DNA of 12,700 nucleotides from Betaproteobacteria bacterium (GTDB lineage: Bacteria; Pseudomonadota; Gammaproteobacteria; Burkholderiales; Burkholderiaceae): positions 1 to 12,700 of the forward strand of contig JAGWXN010000067.1 of NCBI GenBank assembly GCA_018969885.1, read 5' to 3'. The stretch's first letter is position 1. Every line of letters begins with the position of its first letter. The notes under the pieces are model-generated. The model had not been told where the DNA came from and searched no databases. It saw only the letters and a program-made list of their open reading frames with translations. Below are positions 1-12,400 of this stretch, piece after piece. The position numbers and the translations under genes are program-made.

Positions 1-420
1 CGCCAGATCGATGGCCTTGAACTCGCTGTCGACCGCGTCGCCGGCCGAAGCGGCGGCTCCATCTACCTGCTCGAGGAAGATTCGATTGACGTGGGTCATG
101 CGGCGGTCGCCTCCGACACCGCAACCGACGCGCCCGAGGGCGAGGGCCTGATCGCGCTCGATGCGATCGCGGTCGATATCGAGGCCCTGGGCGATGAGGC
201 ACGGATGGGCCTCACAGGCCCACTCGATGCAGGTCCGCAGGGCTCGGTGAGCCTGCGCGCGAAGGGTGCCGACAGCACGCTACAGATCGATGCGCAGATC
301 CGTGCGCTCGGCGGCCACATTCTGGTGGAAGCCGCCAAGCAGGTGGGCGCGCGGAGCGGCCTCGCGTTCTTCAACGGTGGCGACCTGGTGATTCGCGCGG
401 CGAACGGTCTCGCCTTTGGC
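1..420 (+). other. Probable end of a beta-helix / haemagglutinin-like repeat region
   Basis: Residues 1-140 hold short alternating strands with motifs such as GGSIYLLEEDSIDV, GSVSLRAKGADSTLQIDA and IRALGGHILVEA. The pattern G-s-v-x-L-x-A followed by D-s-x-l-q-i-d and a-l-G-G-x-I-x-v-x-A is typical of right-handed beta-helix stretches in filamentous haemagglutinin-like and other giant surface proteins. Only the last few rungs seem to be present, and more of the helix probably lies upstream. No catalytic residues are evident. The assignment is by pattern only. Confidence 0.5.
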
Positions 421-3400
421 ACCTGGGACGGCGGAAAATGGATCAGCGCTCAGTCCGCCGTCTCGATCGATGAGTTGGGCGAGGGGCTCGCGGCCGCGAT
501 CGAAGCGGCGACCGACGGCCTTTATGGCGCGAGCTATGCCGACGGTGTGATCACGCTCGCCTCGGGCGCGGGCGATCTTGCCGTGACGATGCGTCGCGAC
601 GCGCTACGCCTTGACGGTAAAGAGGTCGAGGTGAGCGAGGCCGATGAAGCGGCCGATACCCCTCGCACGCTTGATCTCAACGGGCTTGGCGTGATGCCCT
701 TGGCCGGCCGTTACGTGATCGGAATTGGCGCGCAGCAGTTCGCGTTTGTCGCGGGCCCGGTCACCCTGGGCCGGGCGGTGTCGCCGGGCCTCATCCGGAT
801 CGAGGGCAATCAGACGCTCAACGCCGGGCAGGCGCTTCGTCTGGGCATCGCCGGACCCGAGTCATTCGACCGGCTTGAAGTGACCGGTAGGCTCACCGTG
901 GCGGGCACGCTCGATCTGGTCTATGCCGAGATCGACGACGGCACCGGTGCACTCGCGCCCTTTGTTCCTTCACTGGGCGACGTGTTCGAGGGCCTGATCA
1001 CTGCGGAGTCGATCGTAGGCAGCTTCAGTGCCGCAGCCGGCCTCTTCGGCTATGACAACGGCGACACCGTTCTGCAGATTAATCAGGATGCGGGCGGTGT
1101 GAACCTGGAAGTGATCGAGCGTCCGCTTGCCGGCCAACTGGGCATCGCCGCGCACTCGAAGGCTGATGCCGATGTGCTTGGCATGTTCTTTAACGCGGAC
1201 TACTTCGGTAATGCCCGCGACTACCTCGCGGGCGCCACGCTTACCGCAGCCGAGTTCGTCACGGTCGATGGCCGCTTCCGCCTGCGAAGCGAAGCCACCA
1301 CCGTCACGCTGTCGGACAAGTCGGTGGCCGATGTGCAGCGCTGGACGCTGGGCGGAAGCGAGCTTTACGGCTTTGTCGGCTTGAACGGCCCCTATCGACT
1401 CGATACCGATCATGACCTGAACCTTGAAGAAGAGGCAGTCAATCCGTATGCGGTGGGCTTCGAGGTGGAAGGCATTGATGTTGCCTTCGTGCTGCACCTG
1501 GAGAATCTGGACGAACCTGCTGCGGGTGCGGAACCTGGCGTCATCGATCCGCGCGGCTGGTTGAGCGTGAGTGGCACGGCCCGCCGCGCCACCGAGTTCG
1601 GGCTCGATGTCATCAGCATGAATGCGGATGATTTGAAGCTCGAACTCAACCTGGGCTCCGACAACCGTACGGTGGTGGACTTTGGCGGCCCGGCGGCACC
1701 GTTACCCGGCTCAGCGGCTACGCCGACCACGCCGACCACGCCGACCACGCCAGCACCGGCCACCGGCCCCGCGCCGCTCACTGTCTTCACAGGCGGTCTC
1801 ACCGCAGAGGGCGACGATGAATCGATCACGCTCGACTTTTCCGGCAAGCGCGGCACCCTGATCCGCGCCTCGGGCAACCTCACTATTCAGGTCGCCGACT
1901 TCTTCTACGTGACCGGCTCGCTGGGTTTCGAGAAGTCCACCCAGGACCTGGTGCTTGCTGATGGCACCGAGGTGCGGGTCGACACGCTGATGTTTGGCGG
2001 CCAGGACCTCTACGCGTTCGCAGGCGTCGACGGCCCCTACTGGCAGGACACCGACGGTGACGGCCGCATCACAAATACCGACGAACCCGAGAGCGATTCG
2101 CTCGGTCTTGCGATCGGCAATGCGCAGTTTGGTCTGGTGATCGGCAGCGCGTCGCCTGAACAGTCCGATATTGCCGGCATGAACTGGGTCACCGCGAAGG
2201 CTGCGGCCGACTCGGTGGAACTGGTTGGCGTGGCGGGCCTCACGCTCGCCGCGCGCGACCTTGCGCTCGACATCAACCTGGTCAGCGGCGTGGCCGCCGG
2301 GTTCGACGCCGACCGGAAGGTCATTGATTACACCGCGGAAGGCTTCGAGCTCGAGGTGGTGACCGGTACCGGCAAGTCGCTCGCGATGGATGCACCGGGC
2401 GAGAAGGGCCAGCTGGTGCGCGCCTCCGGCGCGGTGGACCTCTCGATTGGCGGCTTTGTGGAACTGGGCGGCTCGCTTGCGTTCGAGCGCGCGCGTCAGG
2501 TGGTCACGCTCACCGATGGCACCCAGGTTCAGACCGAGATGATCACCATCGGCGGCACAGACCTCGACGGTTTCGTCGGCATTGGCCCCTATGGCGACGA
2601 TGCTGATGGCGATGGCGTATTCGAAAAGAGCGAGATCAATCCCGATGCGCGGGGCTTTGGCGTGCGCGACGTCGAGTTTGGCGTAGCGCTCTTCAAGGGT
2701 CAGGGTGCGTACGCGGATTCACGCTGGGTAACGGCCACCGGCGTGGTCGGTGGCGTGGATGTGATGCTCGGTCTTCCGGAAAGTCTGCGCTTTGACATTC
2801 ATTCGCTTGGCCTGTCAGCGAACCTGGTGAGCCATGAAGCGCCGGTGCTGAGCGGGCCGGCGGTGTCGCTGCCGCCTGCGCTCAAGCTCGACGCCACGAC
2901 AGGCGCGATCGACTTCGCGATCGGAAGCTTTGCAGGCAGCACGCCCGATGAGGTGGTGACGCTCACCCTCAAGCCCTCTGCCGGCACGCTCACCCTCGCA
3001 GGCTCGGATCTGCCGCTGTCGCGCACTGCAACCGACACGCTCACGCAGACCGCAAGCTTTGCGCTCACCGGCAATTTCGCGGTGGGCGATGTGATTCGGA
3101 TCGAGGGCATTGCAGAATCGGCTGCGGGCGACGGCGAAGAGGGCGGTGGCGAGCCTCAGGCGTTCGAATACACCGTGACCAACGAGGATCTGCTCGAGCG
3201 TGATGCTGAGGGCGAGATCATCGGCGCGGCGCCCGTGACCTTGGCCCTGCGCCAGATCGCGGCGTCGATCCGCGATGCGATCAACAACGCCGAGGATGAA
3301 TCGGTTCAGTTCATCGCGTCGGCCTGGTATGCCGGTGTGCCGTTTGATGCGCAGGGCAAACCGATTCCGGGTGCCGAGGCGCCAGACCTGGGAACGCTGA

Positions 3401-6400
3401 TCGTGCTCCAGGCGGTCGAGCCGGGTCGGGACAACGGTTTTGCGCTCGCGGTAAGCGTCGAATCCGATGAAGGCGCGGTGCTGCGGCTGGAAGCCGAGCA
3501 GACGCTCCCTGAGACCACGACCACCGACAAGCGCGCAAGCGACAACCTGAGCGCAGGCGTGACGCGCCTGGTGCTTACAGGCCCGATCTGGGCAATTGAT
3601 GACTGGCTTGGTCGGCACGCGCCGCTTCGCTATGCGGCTGCGGCCGGTGCGGGGACCGACGCACGACTCGACGTATCGCTTGCGAGCGGCGCGGCCGAGG
3701 CGGTCGCCTACGCGGCCATCACCGCCTCCGAGGGCACGACATCAGAAGACCATCCGATCGATTCGGTGGCAGACGACCGGGCCGACACCTTCTGGCGGAT
3801 CGAGGAGGGCGAGGGCGCGGGCTTTACCGTCTCGCTTGATCAGGAAACCGTGCTCGACGGTCTGCGGCTCACCTCGGTTTCGAGTGACGAGCTCTGGCAG
3901 TTCGATCCCAAGACCTTTGAAGTCTATGGCTCCAACGACGGCGAGGAGTGGGAGAGCGACAGCTGGACGCTGGTGGGCGAGGGCGACACGGGCTTGAGCG
4001 ATGTCCGCGGCACAACCAGCGAGGCGCGATTTGGCAACGCCATGCCCTATCGCTACTACAAGGTGGTGTTCACCTCGACCAAGGGGAGCTTTGACGGCGA
4101 CAGCTATCTGCAGCTCGCCGAGGCGCGACTGTTCCAGACGCAGGGTACGCCGTGGAAAGTCGAATCCAGTCTGCATCTGGACGGCGGCCGCGCGCTGCCG
4201 GCAGGCTTTACCGCAGGCGGCATCGCGCCCGTGGTCGAGGCCATGACGGGCAAGTTCTGGATCAAGGCCAATGCGCCCGCGAATCTCAAGTTCGACAACC
4301 TGACGCTGGGTCTTGCAGGCACCGCGGTGGCCAATGCCACCGATGCGCAGAAGACGCTGAGCGTCTCGCTTGAGGTGCCGCTCGATGAAGACGGCCGGCC
4401 CATCGGAAGCTTCGAGCTTCGGAACCTTCCGCCACAGAGCGGCGTGCAGATCACCGAGCGTACGGGCCTGGTCAAAGGAAGCGGCCTCACCTTCTCCGGA
4501 TCGGCCGAGGCAATCGCCACGCTTCTGAAGCGCCCCAACGTGCTGTTCTATACCGGCGCGCTCACCGATGTGGCAGTGAAGGTCACCGCTACCGCGACGG
4601 GCGCATCGTTTGCCACCTCGATCGCGCTCGCCGCGAACCAGGTCATCGATTACGCCGATCGCTCCACCTATAACGATGAAGGCGAGGTACTTACCGACGA
4701 CGACCGCGCGCTCGAAATCGCGACCGGCACCGGACAGTCGCTCAGCTTTGATTTTGACGGCAGCCGCGGGCCGCTCCTGCGCGCCACCGGCGGCGTCGAG
4801 CTGCAACTTGGTGGCTTCGTGGCCGCGGGCGGCACGATGGCAATCGAGAAGTCGTCGTCCACGCTCACGCTCGCCGATGGCAGCACCGCGGAAGCCGACA
4901 TCCTCACGATCGGTGGCGCGAACCTTCATCTCTTTGCCGGCATCAACGGGCCGTATCGCAGTGACACCAACGACGACGGGCTGATCAATCTCGAAGACGA
5001 GGTGAACCCGGACGCGCTTGGCGTCTCGGCGGTGGGCGGGGAGTTTGGCCTGGTGCTGGGCTTTGAGCGCACGCTGGGCGAGGCAGGCGAATCGGGTAGC
5101 GTGAATCTGAACGCCGGCCGCACCTGGGTGGCGCTCGAAGCGCGCGTGGCCGAAGCCGCGCTGGTGGGTGTGCCCACCATCACGGCAACGGGCCGCGACC
5201 TCGAGGTCGCGGTCAATCTGGTTCGCAACATTGCACCGGGCACGCTTGCCAACCAGCAGGTGATTGACTTCTCCGAGTCGCCGTTTACGGTGGCGACCGG
5301 TTACCGCAGCACCACCCAGCTCTCGATCGATGGCGCGCGCGGCGAATCGCTTCGCGCCTCGGGTGAGTTTGAACTCGAAGTTGGTGGATTTGTTCAGGCC
5401 CGCGGCACGCTCGCACTCGAAAAGTATTCAACCAACGTTCAGCTGGCCGATGGCACGCGCATGACCGCCGACACGCTCTCGGTGGGCGGCAGCAAGCTCA
5501 ACGCATTCGCCGGGATCGGTGGCGGCTACTTCACCGACAGCAATGGCGACGGTGCGATCGATCAGCTCGATACGCCTAATGCGGACGCACGCGGCTTTGT
5601 GCTCCAGGATGCGGAGTTTGCGCTCGCGCTGATGGCGCCCTCCACAGATGCCGAGACGCTTCTGTCGGCCGAGGCTGGTGCGGTCGGCGTGTTTGACTTC
5701 GTGCCGGGCAATGATGTGCTTGCCAACCGCATTGCGGAGGGTCCGTCGCTCACCCGTGTGGCGAGTGCGGTCGGGACGCTTATCGCTTCGCCTGGCATCT
5801 CGCCTTCGGGCGAGGGCGTCGCCAATCTGACCGATGGCAACGCCGGCACCAAATATCTCAATATGTCGGGCCCGGGATCGGGCTTTATCCTTGCGCTCGC
5901 CGAGCCGCAGGCGCTCGATTCGCTCGCGCTCACCACCCGCACCAACGACGACACCTGGCAGTGGGATCCCAAGACCTGGGAGGTCTGGGGCACCAATGTG
6001 GCGCCGGGCTGGGCGAATGCCACCAGCTGGACGCGACTTGGTCGCGGCGATACCGGCCTTGGGAACGGGCGTGGCGCCACCAGCGTTGTGGGCTTCGACA
6101 ACAGCACCTCCTACCAGTACTACAAGGTGGTGTTCCCCACCACCAAGGGTGTGTCGGGTGGCAAGCGGTACATGCACCTGTCCGAGGCGCGGCTCTTCAG
6201 TGCGCTTGAGCAGCATGCCGCGCTCACCGACGATGCGGGCGTACGTGCAGGCGGGGTGATCACCACCGCGGCGGGACCGGGCAACTATCTGATGCTCGAT
6301 CGCGGCGCGAGCGCTGAGCCGCTGGCCGATTACACGGTGATGTTCGATATTCAGTCTCCCGAGGACAGTCGCGCGCTGTGGCGAAGCCTCCTGCAGACGA

Positions 6401-9400
6401 GCGGCTCCAACGCCGATGATGGCGAGCTCTTCATCCATCGCGAGTCTGATCTCCTTGGCAATGGCGCGGGCGGCGACGGCCTGGGCTATCTCGGTACGCC
6501 AGTCGATGAGACCCGCTGGCAGCGCGTGGTGTTCGTAAGCGAAGCGGGTGCGAAGCGTCTTTATATCGACGGCGACCTGGTGGCGAGTGCCACCAGCACC
6601 GCGGCCCGCTACACACTGGGCTCGAAGGTGCTGTTCTTTGCCGATGACAACTTCGGTAATGCGCCGCTCAACGTCGGCAAGCTCGCGCTCTGGGAGCGGC
6701 CACTCTCAGGCGCCGAGGTGGCGACCCTTGGCACCGCCGAGCGGCTGGGCATGGATGCCTACGCGGGCACGCGCTGGAGTGCGCTGGAAGTGTCGGCTGC
6801 GAAGGTGGCGTTCGTGGGCGGCGATCAGCTCTCGATTGCGGCCAACAACCTGCTGGTTGAAGTCAATCAGGTGAGTGGGCTGCCCGAGGGCATGGACAGC
6901 CGCACGCGCGTGCTGGATCTGAAGGCAAAGCCCGTCTCAGTGGTGACCGGCACGGGCACCAGCCGCGTGATTGATATTGATGCCGACCGGGGTGAGTTGC
7001 TTCGCGCAAGTGGTGAAGTCGAGATTCGGGTTGGTGGGTTCTTCGCCACCGAAGGCTCGCTCGCCTTCGAAAAATCCACCCGCATGCTCACGCTCGATGA
7101 TGGTTCGCGGCGCGCGCACGACGTGCTCACGGTCGGTGCCAGCGACCTCTCCGCGTTTGCCGGCATTAATGGCGGCGGCAGCGTCACGCCAGGGCCCAAT
7201 GCGACGGGTTTTGTGCTCGAGGATCTCGAGCTCGCGCTCGTCATCGCGACCGAGCGCGAGTCGGTCCAGCAGGTGCTCGCCGGTCGGATCGAGTGGACCG
7301 ATGTGGCGATGTCGGGGACGGCCGCTGCTGGCGTGCCCGCGATTCAGGTTGCGGTGGCGGGCGGCGCGGCAGGCCGGGTGTATCTCTCCGATGACCAGGG
7401 CTTGAGCTGGCGTGATGCAGGCGCGCCGCGCGGCGATTACCGCGCGGTCTCGATCTCGTCTGACGGCAACATGATCGCCGCGGTGATGGCAAACGGTTTT
7501 GTCGTCACGTCGATCGATCGTGGGTTGAGCTGGGGTCTCACCAGCGCAGCCGGCGCGCCCTATACCGATGTGGCGATGCTGTCGCGTGATCGGCTGGTGG
7601 TGACCGACACCTTCGAGGCGGTGCGCTTTGACGTGTTCGATGTGTCGGGCCGGTTTGTGCCGGGCGATGTGGTGGGCCTGCGCGTCATGGGACAGTCCAC
7701 CGAAAGCTTCCAGGTGACGGTGCCTCAGCGCTCGGCCAACAGCGCGCCGCTGTCCCAGTCACAGGTGAATGCCGCGCTGGCCGCAGCGCTTCGTGCGCAG
7801 ATCAATGCCAAGTCGACCAGCGTGCGGGCGATGGGCGTGGGTTCGCTGGTGATTCTGGAAGCGCGTGAGGGTGCCACGGGCTGGGCCGCGGTCGATCCCT
7901 GGACCCTCCAGGGTCAGGTGGATCCGGTGAGCAGGTCCACTTTCTTCGGCTGGAAGGTGGTCAACGAGCCGCGCAGCAATTTTGGTAATTTTGATCGCGT
8001 CGCGCTTGGCAATACTGAGTTCGCATTGCTCACCGGACGCTTCGCGATCGGCGATCAGTTGATGGTGACGGGCTTTGCCGAGGAAGCGCTGGTCTACACC
8101 GTTACCGCGGGTGACCTGATCGTCCGTGGCACAGGCGGCAAGTTCCAGATCGGCACGCCCGAGCAGGTCCGCGTCAACATCGCGGCCGGCCTTGCGCGCA
8201 TGCTCGCCGCGCAGCCCACCGCGAGCGCAGTGGTGTCGCAGAGCGGTCCGATGCTCACCTTCACCGGCGAGACCGGCCGGCCGGCAATCCGCATCACGGT
8301 GGTCGCGGATATCGACTCGAGCGGCAACCCGCTCGGCTCGGGCGGCGTTGAGCAGGCGAATGCCTCGACCTATCGCGACGCCGTGGGCGCGGTTTCGGTC
8401 GGGGATTCGTCGGCGCCTTCAGGCTTCGTCGATACGCTTGCCCCGCGCGCCGATGCGCGCTTCACCGCGATCGATACCTTTGGCGCGGGCACGTCCATGT
8501 TCGCCGCGGCGGGGGGTCCGGTCTCTGGGGTATGGCAGAGCGGCGACCCGGGCCTCTTCATTGGCACGATTGAACCCGCGCGCACCGCGCCTGCGGTCGT
8601 GCAGTCGATCGCACCGATCAAGGGTGCCTCGCCTCCAGGCGAGGGCGTGGACAGTCTGCTGGACGGCAACTCAGCAACCCGGTACCTGAGCCTCGCCGGT
8701 CCTGGCAGTGGCTTTACGCTCACGCTCGACCAGCCCGACGCATTCAATTCGCTCACGCTGGTGTCGCGCACCAACGACGACAACTGGCAGTGGGATCCGA
8801 AGTCATTCAAGGTATTCGGATCGAACGATACCGGCGCGGGTAGCGGCGCCTGGCCGTTCGGCACCTGGACCGAGGTGGCAGCGGGCGCGACGGGGCTTGC
8901 GAATGCACGCGGCTCGGTCAGCCAGGTTGGCTTTGCCAATAACACCGCCTACCAGCACTACGCGGTGGTGTTCGTCGAGACCAAGGGTTCAGTGGGCGGC
9001 AAGAGCTATCTGCAACTTGCTGAAGCGCGGCTCGGTCGAACCGCACCGATGCCGGTGCCCGAGGCGCTCGGCATGACCACCGCAGCCTCGCCCGGCGCAT
9101 CACCCGCCAATCAGGGCATTGGTAACGTCAATGACCGCAATCCTGCGACCAAATATCTGAATCAGGCGGGTGCGGACAGCGGCTTTACGCTCGCCTTCGA
9201 TACGCCTGAGGCGTTCAACGCGCTGCGACTGGTCGCCGCCAAGGATGGCCCGGCGCAGTGGGATCCGAAGACCTGGCGCGTGCTGGGCTCGAATGTGAGC
9301 GGGAGCTGGACCGACGCGGTCTGGACCGAGCTCGGGTCGGGCGACACGTTCCTTGCCGACGCACGCGGCTCGTCCAGCGTGGTGATGTTCGACAACACCA

Positions 9401-12400
9401 CCGCCTACAAGTACTACGCGGTGGTGTTCCCCGAGGTGAAGGGTGTCTCAGGGGGCAAGAGCTATCTCCAGATTGCCGAGGCGCAGCTCTTCCGCGCGCC
9501 GCTCGGTTCACCGGGCGGCTCGCCGGTGGATCAGGCGGTCGACAAGGCCACGGACGGCAATCTTGGCACGCACTATCTGAACTTCGAGGCCAATGGCTCG
9601 GGCTATGCGGTCACGCTCGCAGCGCCTGAAGCGCTCGATACGCTCCTTCTCGTGTCCCGGCTGTCGAATCCGCTCTGGCCGTGGGATCCGTCCACCTGGG
9701 AGGTCTATGGCTCGGATAGCGCCGAGGCCTTTACCGATGAGGGCTGGGAGTTGCTGGGCGCCGGTGAAACCGGGCTGGCCGACACCCAGGGCTCGTCGCG
9801 CCTTCTGAATTTTGCCAATGATGTGGCCTGGCGCAGTTATAAGGTGGTGTTCCCGACGGTGAAGGGCGGCATGCCCGGGCTCGAGGCGATGCAGATCGCC
9901 GAGGCGCGGTTGCTCCGCTCGGCGGTGCCCGCGTCGCTCTCGCCGATGGCGGGCGACCAGGTGAACTGGACCGATGTCACGCGTAATGCACCGGCCGATG
10001 CGGCCTGGGCGGCGGTGGCGGCCAGCGAAAACGGCACCACGCTCGTCGCAGCGGCCGCGGGCGGACAGATCTGGGTCGCCAATACCGCTCAAGCCGATTG
10101 GGCGTGGGTCGCCTCGCAGGCCCCGCGTGCCTGGACCTCGGTTGCGCTCTCGGCCAACGGCCGCGTGATCGCGGCCGCAGCCGAAGGCGATCACGGCGGC
10201 ATCTGGGTGAGTGAGGATCGTGGCGCAAGCTGGCGCATGGTGCTCGAGACGGGCACGCGCGCCTGGCGGTCGGTTGCGCTCTCGGCTGACGGCAGCCAGC
10301 TGATTGCAGCCGCCGATGGCGAAGGCGTGTTCACGGCGCGGCTGGCAGTGGCGGGCGCCTCGCTCTCCACGCGCATTGCGGTGGAAGCTGAGGCGGGTAG
10401 CGTGTCGGTGGTCGGCATCAATGGCATCACGCTCGAGGTGCGCGATGCGGCGGTGAAGGTGAATCTTGCCGATCAATCCACCGGTCGGGTGATCGACTTT
10501 GCCGCGGGCGATGTCAGTGTCACCACCGGTACCGATCGCAGTCGCACCATGACGATTGACGGTGCTGATCAGGAGATGCTGTCGGTCACCGCAGGCTTCA
10601 CCATCGCGATTGGCGACTACGTCTATCTCGATGGCAGCGCGGGCTTTGAGAAGCGTACCGACACCGTGACGCTTGCCGACGGCAAGACCACCGTCAAGGT
10701 GGATGTCCTGGCGATCGGCGCGGCAGAGGTGAACGCGTTCGCGGGCCTGAACGGGCCGTATCGAACCGATACCGATGAGGATGGCGATATTGACGACGCC
10801 GACACGGTCAATGCCGATGCGGTGGGCGTGTCGATGACCGACGTGAACTTCGGGTTGGGCCTCTTCAGTGCGCAACCCGGCCAGAAGGACGCCGCGGGCA
10901 ACTCACTCAATGGTGTTCGCTGGACGGCGCTGGCTGCGGAGGCTGGCGCGATTGAGCTGGTGGGCATTCCCGATGTAACGATTGCGGCCCGCAGCTTCCA
11001 GGTTGAACTGAATCGCGTAAGCGGACTGCCCGCGGGCGTGGTTGCTGACCAGCGCGTGATCAACTTTGGCGGCAAGAACGCCTACCCGGTTCGTACCGGT
11101 ACCGACAGCACGATTGATCTGGCCATGTCCTCGGAGCTTGGCCAGCTGCTCAGGGTGAGCGGCGATGTTGATGTGTCGCTCGCTGGCGTGCTCAGTGTTT
11201 CCGGCGGCATTCAGCTCGAGCAATACCAGCGCACCGTCACGCTCACCGATGCAACGGATGAGCAGCAGGTGATCGAGGTGATGACCGGTGCCTTGCCGGG
11301 CGCCAACTGGTACCGGATGGTGATCGAGATCGATGGCGAGCGGTATCTGACGCGCGACATCCATGTGACTGAGACTGCGCAGCAGATCGAAGACGCGATC
11401 AATGCTGCAATCGACACGGTACCCGGCGCGCAGGTCACCGTGACCACCGAAGCCGACGGCGATCGCCCGGTGGTGCGCTTTGGCGGCAGCCTCGCGGGCA
11501 CCAACATCAAGCCGATCAAGCTGGTGGTGCCAAGCGTTGGCACGTCCTGGGCAGCCAAGGGTGATGTCACCACGCTGGTTGAAGGCGGAGAAACCCAGGA
11601 AGTGCTCGCCCGGATGCTGGTGCTGGGTGGCGCCGATGTCAGTGCGCGCATCGCCACCGGCGCAGGTGAGGAGGCGGTCGGGCTTGAACTGACGGATCTC
11701 GACTTCGCGCTTGCGTTTGCTGATTCGGTCGATGATGACCGGAGCTTCCTTGCACTCAAAGGCAGCGCCGCCTCGCTCGGCGTGGTCGGCCTTGAGCGCT
11801 ATGGCCTTGCGCTGATGGGCACCAACCTCGCGGTCAATCTCAATCTGGGCTTTGGTGATGACCCGCAGGGTGGCCGCAACACCAACACCATCAACTGGGA
11901 GGCGACACCGCTTACGCTCAAGCCCGGTACCGGCTCCCCGATTACGCTTGACTTCACCGACGAGGTGCTCGAAGTGGGCGGCTCGATGCTGGTTCGCGTC
12001 GGTGACTTCCTGCGGGTCGAGGGCACGGTCGTGGTGTCGCGGAAGACGCTTGATGTGACGGTCTCTGGCCGTACCGAATTCGTTCAGGGCTTCCTGATCG
12101 GTGCGTCGGATGTGTCGGCGCAGGTGCAGGGCATTTCGGTGGAAGGGTTGAACCTGGCGGCAGCGCTGCTGCGCCCGCTCGATGCACCTGACTTCGACAA
12201 GCGGGCCTGGCTCGCAGTGCGCGCGGAGGTTGACTCGGTGGCGGTCACTGCCGAGATGCTGGGGCTACCGGCCGAGCTCTTCACGCTCGAGGCGAACTCG
12301 CTCCTCTTTGAGACCAACCGTGCGATCGGCAGCCGGGCCGGCGTCGACAATGATGCGGTGGTTGATTTCTCGGTGACCGAAGTAGATGGTGAGACGATCG

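Noticed and set aside
1720..1752. CRISPR or intergenic tandem repeat
   Set aside because: A 9-base unit in frame inside the coding sequence, giving a Thr-Pro linker; no spacers.
3742..4929. Long open frame on the - strand (about 395 codons)
   Set aside because: Same reasoning: it is antisense to the first discoidin-like domain and module 4, has an atypical composition, and lacks recognisable motifs.
5428..6438. Long open frame on the - strand (about 336 codons)
   Set aside because: Antisense shadow of module 5 and the second discoidin-like domain; no supporting motif.
7285..7635. Sialidase enzyme
   Set aside because: Asp-boxes are present, but the catalytic Arg triad, the Tyr/Glu pair and a complete uninterrupted propeller are not seen. 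A non-enzymatic propeller is more likely.
8596..9921. Assembly duplication creating the discoidin triplet
   Set aside because: The three copies differ throughout at the protein level, so they are not an artefactual collapse or duplication of the same reads.
1402..10803. RTX (GGxGxDxUx) calcium repeats
   Set aside because: The Asp-rich loops are D.D.DG.I type at ~500-base or longer spacing, not tandem nonapeptides; no GGxGxD block was found in the window.
9508..10875. Long open frame on the - strand (about 455 codons)
   Set aside because: It lies wholly opposite the + strand frame, which carries discoidin and propeller motifs. Its Arg/His/Gly-rich product has no domain-like pattern, and antisense openness is expected from the strong G/C third-position bias.
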